Shown: positions 1 to 7,972 of the stretch, in pieces | How the letters are laid out: the number at the start of each line of letters is the position of its first letter | How positions within the stretch are numbered: position 1 is the stretch's first letter | From: UBA3946 sp002385755 | GTDB taxonomy: Bacteria > Bacillota_I > Bacilli_A > ML615J-28 > CAG-698 | NCBI GenBank assembly: GCA_050953085.1 | Contig: JBMNLX010000005.1 | Coordinates: 1 to 64,000 of the forward strand | Direction: 5' to 3' | DNA length: 64,000 nucleotides | Notes under the pieces: model-generated | Seen by the model: the letters and a program-made list of their open reading frames with translations, nothing else | Told to the model about the DNA's origin: nothing | The model's database searches: none | Program-made: the position numbers and the translations under genes

Positions 1-37
1 CGGATTTTATCCCGAAAAATCGCTTTTTATTATGAAC

Positions 38-76
38 AAAAAAAAGCCATTGTCGCGAAAATCACGCAATGGCTTT
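38..76 (-). terminator. Terminator after cdaA
   Basis: A 9-bp perfect stem (44-52 with 67-75) sits just after the cdaA stop codon. On the minus strand it is followed by a run of eight U. It closes the helicase-ankyrin-cdaA operon, so no cdaR or glmM follows cdaA directly. Confidence 0.8.
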
Positions 77-77
77 C

Positions 78-893
78 TTATTTGCTGCTTAAATGACGGT
101 CGAGTATCTCTTCGAGCGCCTCCCGGGTTAATTTTAAATTAATCAAACCGTCGAGAGCCACCGAAACATTGCCCGTTTCCTCGGAAACGACGATTGTCAA
201 GGCGTCGGATCTTTCGGCGATGCCGATTGCCGCGCGGTGACGGGTTCCAAGAAATTTAGGAACGTCATATTTGTCCGTCGACGGAAAATACGCCCCGGCG
301 CACATGACGATATTTTTCCTTATAATAACCGCGCCGTCGTGGCAGGCCGTTCCCGGCGCGAATAGCGTCGTCAATAACTCCTGCGATACGACCGCCTTCA
401 GAATGATCGCTTTTTCGATATAGATATTTAAATTATCCTCGCGCTCGATCGTTATCAAAGCGCCCATTTTGCGCTTGGATAGGAAATCGACAGTGTTAAC
501 CAAAATATTTATAATAGCCATTTTTTCCTGACGGGACGAATAAGTTGAATTGGTTTTCGGGGGAATGAAAAACAAATCGAGCGCGTGTCTTATTTCCTGG
601 TTGTATACGATTATAAATATTCCCAATCCCCAGAAGAAAACATATTCGAGCAGCTTCAAAAATATCGACAGTTGAAAAATAAAACTTAACAAGTATATTA
701 ATACGATAATAAAAATCAAAAGAAATATCCGGTAACCTTGCGCCCTGGTCCGCAATATCCGGTAAAGCATATAGAAAAAAGCAATAACCAATAATAAATC
801 CATAATCAGGCGGATAATCCCCCAAGCGGAATAATTTTCCGTGTATTCCCTGATTTTTTCCATTAAGCGGCTGAAGTTAAACAAGCGGCTCAC
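78..893 (-). CDS. cdaA: Diadenylate cyclase CdaA (c-di-AMP synthase)
   Basis: CdaA makes the second messenger c-di-AMP from two ATP at the membrane; c-di-AMP controls potassium and osmolyte transport and wall homeostasis in Bacillota. The 271 residues match the family length (273 in B. subtilis). Three hydrophobic segments fill about residues 24-100 and a DAC domain follows. The two DAC signatures are intact: DGA at 186-188 and GTRHR at 216-220. The start is a GTG with an AGGA-type ribosome site; it overlaps the end of the upstream ankyrin gene by 17 bases, so the genes are coupled. In most Bacilli cdaA is followed by cdaR and glmM. Here it is the last gene of an operon with a helicase and an ankyrin protein and a terminator follows, which is unusual. 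Confidence 0.95.
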   Translation of the reverse strand: MSRLFNFSRLMEKIREYTENYSAWGIIRLIMDLLLVIAFFYMLYRILRTRAQGYRIFLLIFIIVLIYLLSFIFQLSIFLKLLEYVFFWGLGIFIIVYNQEIRHALDLFFIPPKTNSTYSSRQEKMAIINILVNTVDFLSKRKMGALITIEREDNLNIYIEKAIILKAVVSQELLTTLFAPGTACHDGAVIIRKNIVMCAGAYFPSTDKYDVPKFLGTRHRAAIGIAERSDALTIVVSEETGNVSVALDGLINLKLTREALEEILDRHLSSK

Positions 894-1455
894 CTGCTTC
901 CTCTAGTATTTTTTTGATTTTTTCCATTCTCGTATCGTCAACGTCCTGTTTCGTAAGGAAATACTTGATTATTTTAACGTCTTGCTCGTCAATCGCGTAA
1001 TCAATCGGGAGATTGTTTATCTCGTCTATAACCATTATTTCCGCCCCGTGATCGACCAAATATTTAACGATTTCAAGATTGCCGTTAATCACGGCCAAGT
1101 GAAGAGGGGTCTGTTCCATCTCGCCTCCCAAGTTAAGATCGCAATTATTGTTAACCAGGCTTTTGATAAAATTCATCCTGCCTTCGATGACGGCTCGATG
1201 GAGCGGGGTTTCCCCCGCTTCGTTAGCCAGGTTAACGTTAACGCCGGACTTGATGAAAAGGTTAAACAGCTTCAAGTTGTTTAGTTTCATGGCGACATGC
1301 AAAAGCGTCGAGCCGCCATAAACTTGCGTGTTGATATCGACATCGGCTTCCTTTAGTTTAATTAAAGTGCTTTTAATATAGAAATAACGATGCGGATCTT
1401 GTTTGACGCATTTTACAAACTCCAAAAATCTTTTCTTAGTCCCGCGTTTCGCCAT
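877..1455 (-). CDS. Ankyrin-repeat protein
   Basis: A 192-residue cytosolic protein with no signal peptide or membrane segment. About four ankyrin repeats of 33 residues run from residue 40 to 175; the consensus TPLHxA pattern is visible twice (ETPLHRAV, QTPLHLAV) and once as STLLHVAM. Ankyrin repeats bind proteins and have no catalytic role, so the partner is unknown. The start has a good AGGAG site and overlaps the upstream helicase gene by 20 bases; the end overlaps cdaA by 17. The tight coupling suggests the three proteins are made together and may interact, but that is inference. Confidence 0.85.
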   Translation of the reverse strand: MAKRGTKKRFLEFVKCVKQDPHRYFYIKSTLIKLKEADVDINTQVYGGSTLLHVAMKLNNLKLFNLFIKSGVNVNLANEAGETPLHRAVIEGRMNFIKSLVNNNCDLNLGGEMEQTPLHLAVINGNLEIVKYLVDHGAEIMVIDEINNLPIDYAIDEQDVKIIKYFLTKQDVDDTRMEKIKKILEEAGEPLV

Positions 1456-4400
1456 CGCCTATCTCCTCTACAATCTTTTTCACAATATCGTCAACAGAAG
1501 GTTCCATCGCCCAAACGATGATCGTTTTGAAATTATTCTTGTTGTTTAAAACATAGAAATCCCGATAGTCGTTGATAATATCAAAATTTGATTTTTCGAT
1601 ATCCCAAAATAGCAAAACCCCGAAAAGTTTGTTCTTGTCCCTGACAAACAAAGTTAAATCGTTGGAGCTGTAAACAATATATTTCTGTTTCTCCAACTTC
1701 GCGGCAATCTGCTGGACGAGCGGCGAAGAGAACTCTTTTTTGAAAGTAAACTTGTTGTCGATAACGGATCTAAGTTTCCTCATAAACAAGGAATCATTGT
1801 CTTGTCCCAGCCTGTCATAATAATCATAGATTATTATTTGCTTTCGGCACAATATCATATTGTCAATCATGTCAAAGACCAAATACTCCTGGTCAATCTC
1901 ATAATAATCCTCTAAGAACAGGATGTTATAATCGGCATCGTACATATAGGCGAGCGAAAGACAGGAAATATTAATGTTTTTGGTCAAAAGCCGAATTATG
2001 TCGTCAATACCGTATTCCCGCTCCGCCAAATAAGCGGCCAGTTCCTCGTATAATTTTCTTTGCGTCGAATACGACGATATAAAGACATTAACGGCGCCAT
2101 CTTCTTTCTCCTCCAGGAGTTGGCACACCAATTCCGCCAGATCGCCGTGTTTGATGTCAATCCCGAAGTTTTCATAAAAATTATTGTATATCTGGCCGCG
2201 CAATCCGGGCAGGTGCGACAAAATATTCATCGGCGTCGGCGCAAACCGGTAATTAAACTGAATCATCCTGCTGGGGTGAATCCGGGCGATCAAATTATTC
2301 GTGACGGCGCTTTGCAACTGCTGCTCGCCGGCAATAACAAGTTGATGACCTTCCAAAGCGCTCTTATATTCTTCGGCGCTCAGCAGGTGCGCGTCGTCAA
2401 TGATTATCATGTCGAAGAGCTTGACGTTAACGAACAAATTAACCGTCAGAGAAGTCGCGAGGAATAAGTGCTTAATCCCTTCCGTTCTCTTAATAAATCC
2501 GTTATAGTCAAGGTTTTTTATCCCGTAGACGTAAAAGCGCGTCCCGCTCGTCTTCCGGATTTTTTGCACCGTTTCATAATGGATATGTCTTATTTTCCGG
2601 TTTTCTTCCCGGCAAATAGTATCCAGTCGCGCGGGGATTTCCGGATATTCCCGAAGGAAGGGCGCTTTTTGCAGGTGCATTTCCTTTAACATCGAAAAGT
2701 ACGCGTATTTAAAGTCGTTAACAAAATTATTACCGTGCGGTTCGTTAATGATGTAATTTATTAATTTGGAAAGCCTGTATTTGTTCAACACGGCGAAATT
2801 GTCGGTAATGGTCAGGTAAGTAATCAACTCTTCTTTGGATTCGGAAAGTTTATTTAAATAATCCAAATTGGTTTGAAAAGACTCGTAATAATACCGGGAA
2901 ACGCCGTCACGAAAAATTTTAAAATATAATTTAAAAATCTCGTTCAACCGCTCCGTTTCTTCCCGGCAGACGATTAGATGCGCTTTTATTTTCTCATTGT
3001 TCGCGGCCTCCAAGCTTTTAACCGTGTCGTCGTTCGTAACAAAACACTCCGTGTATAGCTTATAATTTTGCATCAGCCGCGCCAGATGGTTTATGTTTGT
3101 CTGGTTTTCCCGGTAATGCATTCCAAACAACTGACGGTAAAGTTTGTGTCCGCGCAGGGTTTTTTTCTTTTCCGCGACAAACCGCAAGGAATTTCTGATT
3201 TTGAAATATTCCTCCGCCGCGACGTATTCATTTTTGTAATTCCGGTGAACGACGAGAAGCCGATCGTTAGAAATAAACAATCTAAGCAAATAAGCGTTAG
3301 CTTTGTTGATCTCGTCAACCCGGTGCGAAAACTCGTCAACGCCGGAAGCCAAACCATATTCCCGCAAAATCTCATAGTATTCATTCAGGCTAGCATATGC
3401 CTGCGAGAAAAGAGCAAAGGTGCGGCGGTAATTTTTATGGACGTTGCCGTCGGCGACTCGGATTAGGAACTTTGCCAATTTGCTTCGAATCATCGGGTTT
3501 TGGATATTCGAAAAATACAAATGCAGATAATTCATGTGATACAATGCGTCGGCGCTGTATTCATATCCGGTAAGCGTCAAGAATTGGTTTTGAAGCGCCT
3601 TTATGCCGCCGCGCAACTCCCGAAAACGACGCGCAAGTTTGGTGATTCTGACGTATTCTTTATAGTTTCTTTCTTTCAAATTGGAAAATAAGCGATAGTC
3701 GCTGCGTTTAATCGGTTGGTCTTTCCGGTAATTCTCCAGTGCGTCAACCGTCGCCTCGAGACCGGCGATATCTTTTTTGGAAAAGGTCCGGACCAGGCCG
3801 GCAATCTCGCTTTGCGCCGACTCGATGTTTTTCGAAATATCAAGCGCTTGATTAAAAATCTCGGGAAAACGACCCTTGACAATAATATTAACAATTGTCC
3901 GGTTAAACTCGAGTTCCTTTAAAACTTCCTCCAACCGTGTGATTTCATCCAAGATATTATTGTCGACCGTGAATTGCCAATTCAGCAAGTGCTTTATCTT
4001 ATTGAGCGATTTTTTGTAAATATCGGATTGCAGGGCGGCGCGGTTTAGTTTGTTTTCGATCTCGTCCCTTCTCAAAAGGATCTTATCTATCGCCGCGGTA
4101 TCCTCGGCTTTAAAATAATCGCCCAAAAGCGCGCTTATTTCCGCGTCAATATCGAGGGAATCAAGTTTGTTATAACGAACGTTAAGCAAATATTCCTCTT
4201 CCTGCAACTGATAAATATCATTTTTCAGATCCCGGTACTTTTCTTTAGCTTCCTCAAACTTTTCCGGGATCAACCACGATTCGGGAATCTCCTCCGGATC
4301 GAGGTTTAAAAATTTTTGGATAACGTTTTTTAAATAGGCGTAATTGCTAATTTCTCGAAAACCGTGCTCGTTTTCCAGTATTATTTTTTCGGATTCCAAT

Positions 4401-5707
4401 ATTTTAAAACATTGTTCAACCTGGTAAATCAATGCAATGATTTGATTAGGGTACTTAATGTTGTTAAAAATGGGGATGTCCTTCCAAATACTATCCTTAA
4501 AACTGCCGCTGATGTTCTCCAGGCTCGCCTGAATCGCCTCGAGCGCCTTTACGATTTCCAAAAACTCAAACTTATAAATGTTCGACAAATCGTCGATCGG
4601 AATTATCTTCGCGTCATGCAATGACAATAAAAGCAATTCGTTAACAACCTCTATATAACGATAGTCAAGAATGCGGTTGTTGATCGCCTTTTGATATTTA
4701 TCGATAAACTCATAATTTTCGTATAGCGCGGAAAAATCTTCGCCCTCGTCCGCCGTCTCGGCCGCGGGCGCCGCGATGTCTTTTTGATAAAGGCTCGCGA
4801 AAGATTGATAGAGACGCGAAACAAATTGATTAAGGCTATTGTCCGCGAAAAAGTCATATACTCGTTCTAAGGTTTCTTCCATGTTGGAGACGTACAAAAC
4901 GCGCTTTTTTTGCCTGATCGCGTTAACGGCGACGTTTATTAAAGCGGTCGTTTTCCCGGTGCCGTGCCGGCCATGGATGGCGATATTCCCGCCGCGGTTT
5001 GCGCTGTGGACGGCATAACGCTGTTCGCGGTTTAAAGCGGCGATATAGTAAATACCCTCGGCGTTTTTGGCGAATAATTTATCGTGCAGATAATCGCCCG
5101 TTTCCGCAAATCTTTGAAACTTACTTTTTCTTATCTTTATTTTGTCGGGTACGATGGACGCATAGGTGAGATAGTTTTCCAAATGCAAATCGCATTCCGT
5201 CACCCTTTGCAAATACCAACAAAAATCATCGAGATCGGACAGTTTGTCAAGTTTGTCGGGAATTGAAAGAGTTATGTTTTTCGTTTTGCCCAGATGACTG
5301 ATTAAAACCTGGTTTTCAATCGGTTTGGCAATCTGTTGAAAAAAAATCTTTTCGTTTTCAAAATACATTTCAACCGGGATTAAAACGACGGGAGCGAATA
5401 TTTCCCGGTTTTTCTTATTCTTAAGCGTTAACAGCCCGTATGTGATAAATAACTGCAGGTTGCGGTTTTTCCGATTAATATTAGCAAAAAACAAAAAAGG
5501 CAACTTTTTTCTTAAAACGTCGTCCTTTATCGCGCTGCTGCCGATGCCGTGTTTTTGAATCGGAAAATATGTAACGTCTTCATAGTCGACCATTTCATAA
5601 TTCAACAATCGAACCAAAACGTCGTAATTGATGTTTCCCAGTTCCAAAAAACTGTCGGCCGTGAAGATGTCGGTCAAATGTTCGTTTTTTCGACTAATGC
5701 TAATCAT
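1436..5707 (-). CDS. Large DUF4011-type superfamily 1 helicase/ATPase, partly degenerate
   Basis: A 1423-residue protein. The N-terminal part carries the DUF4011 hallmark APVVLIPVEM near residues 105-114, as in large Upf1-like helicases. A Walker A motif GRHGTGKT lies at 246-253 and a Walker B-like IIIDDAH near 1100-1106. GEQQLQS (motif III-like) and FNYRF (motif IV-like) follow. Between the Walker motifs lie about 800 residues rich in predicted helix and coiled coil. The regions where motifs V and VI should be are poorly conserved, and the last 90 residues resemble the nuclease-like tail of this group but without a clear catalytic DxExK. It may bind or move on nucleic acid, or act as a non-processive ATPase. 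First gene of the operon with the ankyrin protein and cdaA; ribosome site AAGGTGAG. Confidence 0.7.
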   Translation of the reverse strand: MISISRKNEHLTDIFTADSFLELGNINYDVLVRLLNYEMVDYEDVTYFPIQKHGIGSSAIKDDVLRKKLPFLFFANINRKNRNLQLFITYGLLTLKNKKNREIFAPVVLIPVEMYFENEKIFFQQIAKPIENQVLISHLGKTKNITLSIPDKLDKLSDLDDFCWYLQRVTECDLHLENYLTYASIVPDKIKIRKSKFQRFAETGDYLHDKLFAKNAEGIYYIAALNREQRYAVHSANRGGNIAIHGRHGTGKTTALINVAVNAIRQKKRVLYVSNMEETLERVYDFFADNSLNQFVSRLYQSFASLYQKDIAAPAAETADEGEDFSALYENYEFIDKYQKAINNRILDYRYIEVVNELLLLSLHDAKIIPIDDLSNIYKFEFLEIVKALEAIQASLENISGSFKDSIWKDIPIFNNIKYPNQIIALIYQVEQCFKILESEKIILENEHGFREISNYAYLKNVIQKFLNLDPEEIPESWLIPEKFEEAKEKYRDLKNDIYQLQEEEYLLNVRYNKLDSLDIDAEISALLGDYFKAEDTAAIDKILLRRDEIENKLNRAALQSDIYKKSLNKIKHLLNWQFTVDNNILDEITRLEEVLKELEFNRTIVNIIVKGRFPEIFNQALDISKNIESAQSEIAGLVRTFSKKDIAGLEATVDALENYRKDQPIKRSDYRLFSNLKERNYKEYVRITKLARRFRELRGGIKALQNQFLTLTGYEYSADALYHMNYLHLYFSNIQNPMIRSKLAKFLIRVADGNVHKNYRRTFALFSQAYASLNEYYEILREYGLASGVDEFSHRVDEINKANAYLLRLFISNDRLLVVHRNYKNEYVAAEEYFKIRNSLRFVAEKKKTLRGHKLYRQLFGMHYRENQTNINHLARLMQNYKLYTECFVTNDDTVKSLEAANNEKIKAHLIVCREETERLNEIFKLYFKIFRDGVSRYYYESFQTNLDYLNKLSESKEELITYLTITDNFAVLNKYRLSKLINYIINEPHGNNFVNDFKYAYFSMLKEMHLQKAPFLREYPEIPARLDTICREENRKIRHIHYETVQKIRKTSGTRFYVYGIKNLDYNGFIKRTEGIKHLFLATSLTVNLFVNVKLFDMIIIDDAHLLSAEEYKSALEGHQLVIAGEQQLQSAVTNNLIARIHPSRMIQFNYRFAPTPMNILSHLPGLRGQIYNNFYENFGIDIKHGDLAELVCQLLEEKEDGAVNVFISSYSTQRKLYEELAAYLAEREYGIDDIIRLLTKNINISCLSLAYMYDADYNILFLEDYYEIDQEYLVFDMIDNMILCRKQIIIYDYYDRLGQDNDSLFMRKLRSVIDNKFTFKKEFSSPLVQQIAAKLEKQKYIVYSSNDLTLFVRDKNKLFGVLLFWDIEKSNFDIINDYRDFYVLNNKNNFKTIIVWAMEPSVDDIVKKIVEEIGDGETRD

Positions 5708-5840
5708 AGTCTCACCTTAATATATTATCGGTAAATTATCGCTCGTTTATATCATTAACGCCTTTTTTTATATTATATCAAAATTCATTATAAATTGATA
5801 TAATAATAAAGAAAATTATAAAAATGGCGATCTTTATATC

Positions 5841-5881
5841 GTATTTTAAAAAATAAAAACGAAGTTGGCTAACTTCGTTTT
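5841..5881 (-). terminator. Terminator of the ClpC-like gene
   Basis: The stem GAAGTT/AACTTC with flanking AAAAC/GTTTT overlaps the last codons of the ClpC-like gene. U-rich sequence follows on the minus strand. It separates that gene from the helicase operon. Confidence 0.7.
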
Positions 5882-7839
5882 AATGTTTTTACCAATTCCC
5901 GGTTTTTGTTGATTTTGTAAACATATCGTTTATGCGGACGGAAATTATCAAAATTGCTAAGTTCCTTTACTATCCTGTGGTAAATCTCGTAATCTATCGC
6001 TTTGATATCAACGGTAATATGATAATCGTATTGCCTGAGACGGGCCAAAACATCGTTAAGTCTTTCCTGATAATAATCGCAATTCTTTAGTTCGGGCAAT
6101 ATCTCGTCGACATACGGGTTTATTTTCGCTTTTTTAAACTCGGAAGCGATAAAACCGATCGGCTTGCTTTTTTCTTCTTCCACAAACGCGAAAAAGCAAT
6201 TTTGAAAAGAAATCGCCCGTCCCTTCGAATCTATTATTTTCCCGTCGCGAAGAATCGCGTCCATTTGCTTGATGATGACGTTATTCGCGAGCGAATAATT
6301 CTTGACGATAATAACCGCCAGGGGGAATTTTAAGACATGTTCGGTTAAAATGCCGCCGTCTTCATAACCGACATAACCGGCGGGCGAGCCGATTAGCGAG
6401 GAAGTGAAATGACTTTCGGTGAACTTGCCCAAATCAAGGTTTAAGATCATCTCGTCTCTAATCTGAAACACCCGACGCAAATCCTCGAGAAATAAATCCA
6501 GATTTGCTTCCGAAACCTGCACGTTGACGATGGTTTTCCTTAAACCCAAATTCATAAAATATTGCCGGTAGTATTTTTCAAGAAAATGATAGTTTTTGAT
6601 TTTATCGACGCTACCCGTGATTTTATCGTAGTTGATTCCCAAGTTCTCATAAACGATTTTGTCAATATCGTTTTGACTCACGTGCGCGCGGTTATCCAGC
6701 CGGCATAAAAGCCCCGCCTCATCCAAAATATCGATAGCCTTATCCGGGAGTTTGCGGTTTGTGAGAAAATCGGATGAGGCGACGATATACCTGAGAACCC
6801 GGTCGCTGTATTTTACGCGATGATATTCCTCGTATTTTTGCGCGATCCCCTTGATGATATCGTATGTCTCTTCCGGAGACGCCTCCTCAACGAACACGTT
6901 TTGAAACCGGCGCGACAGCGCCTTGTCTTTTTCGATGTAACGGTAATATTCTTCGAGCGTCGTCGCGCCGATGCATTTGATTTCCGAGCGCGCGAGAATC
7001 GGCTTTAATATATTGGCGATGTCGAGCGTTCCTTCGCTTGACCCGGAACCGACGATATTGTGAATCTCGTCGATAAAGACAATCGAGTTCGGGTTCTTTA
7101 TCTTTTCGATCACCTCGAGCATCCTCTCTTCCAAATCGCCCCTGTATTTCGTCCCCGCGATAATCATTCCCAAATCCAGACGATAAATATTAACGCCGGG
7201 ATTAATTTTTAGGTAGCGCATCGCCACCCCTTCGACGAGCGCGCTTTTACCGACGCCCGCGCTGCCAATCAGCATCGGGTTATTTTTTTGTTTTTTCGAT
7301 AAAATCCTGATTATTTTATCGATCATTTGTTCCCGGCCGATAAAGGGGTTAAGGCGGTTGAGTTTAGCTTCTTTTGTTAGATTGACGAGATAATTTCTAT
7401 TTAGCTCGCCGGAAGGAGAAAAACTGTAAATGTTATTAACCTCCTCGATTAAATCCTCGATATCTATTCCGGTCTTTTGCAAGAAATCGAGAGCGACCGA
7501 AGCGGGGGTCGTAAGAAGCGCGTAGAAAAAATGTTCCTCAAATATATATTTGCTGTCCTCGCTTAAAGCGACGTCGCCGGCGTTTTTTAGGATTTCAACG
7601 AGTTTCGCCGTGTAATCATCAGCATTGTTTCTTTTTCTCAATACCGTTAGACGATCAAGCTCGCTTTCCAAAATCCTGGCGTTAATCCCGTATTCGTTAA
7701 GAATATGCTTGCATGCTGAGTTTTCATTTTTTAGGATTGCCAAAAGGAGCGCTTCGCTGCCGGCAACTCCGAAACGATTTTTTTCGCGATCGATAAAAGC
7801 GAGTATTTTCTTGCAATGATCGGAAAAACAATAATCCAC
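5869..7839 (-). CDS. ClpC-like AAA+ unfoldase with degenerate second ATPase domain
   Basis: Hsp100/ClpA-ClpC family protein of 656 residues, against about 810 for ClpC. An N-terminal Clp-N domain (1-135) precedes D1. D1 is complete: Walker A GSAGVGKS at 192-199, Walker B IVFIDE at 253-258, sensor-like GATT at 291-294, arginine fingers at 310-311. D2 keeps the substrate loop GSPAGYVGYEDGG (484-496), but the GPTGVGKT-type Walker A is gone and Walker B has become VIIVKN (509-514), so D2 cannot be a normal ATPase. An IGF tripeptide at 561-563, the usual ClpP-docking motif, is kept. The coiled-coil middle domain of ClpC is missing. Start is GTG with AGGTG. It may unfold substrates with D1 alone. 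It is divergent from nrdJ. Confidence 0.8.
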   Translation of the reverse strand: MDYCFSDHCKKILAFIDREKNRFGVAGSEALLLAILKNENSACKHILNEYGINARILESELDRLTVLRKRNNADDYTAKLVEILKNAGDVALSEDSKYIFEEHFFYALLTTPASVALDFLQKTGIDIEDLIEEVNNIYSFSPSGELNRNYLVNLTKEAKLNRLNPFIGREQMIDKIIRILSKKQKNNPMLIGSAGVGKSALVEGVAMRYLKINPGVNIYRLDLGMIIAGTKYRGDLEERMLEVIEKIKNPNSIVFIDEIHNIVGSGSSEGTLDIANILKPILARSEIKCIGATTLEEYYRYIEKDKALSRRFQNVFVEEASPEETYDIIKGIAQKYEEYHRVKYSDRVLRYIVASSDFLTNRKLPDKAIDILDEAGLLCRLDNRAHVSQNDIDKIVYENLGINYDKITGSVDKIKNYHFLEKYYRQYFMNLGLRKTIVNVQVSEANLDLFLEDLRRVFQIRDEMILNLDLGKFTESHFTSSLIGSPAGYVGYEDGGILTEHVLKFPLAVIIVKNYSLANNVIIKQMDAILRDGKIIDSKGRAISFQNCFFAFVEEEKSKPIGFIASEFKKAKINPYVDEILPELKNCDYYQERLNDVLARLRQYDYHITVDIKAIDYEIYHRIVKELSNFDNFRPHKRYVYKINKNRELVKTLKRS

Positions 7840-7972
7840 ACTTCACCTCTGCTTATAATATTCTAATAACATTATATGAGCGGATGAAAATTATTTTCAT
7901 TTTTTTGAGGCTTTTTTTTTTTGTCGATATATAGTATAATAAAAAAGAATTTATCAGAAAGGTATTTTTAGC

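Noticed and set aside
7884..7917. Short palindrome with T run (ATGAAAAT/ATTTTCAT) before nrdJ as a terminator or NrdR box
   Set aside because: It is in a divergent region with no transcript to end, is A/T-only, and does not match the NrdR box pattern.
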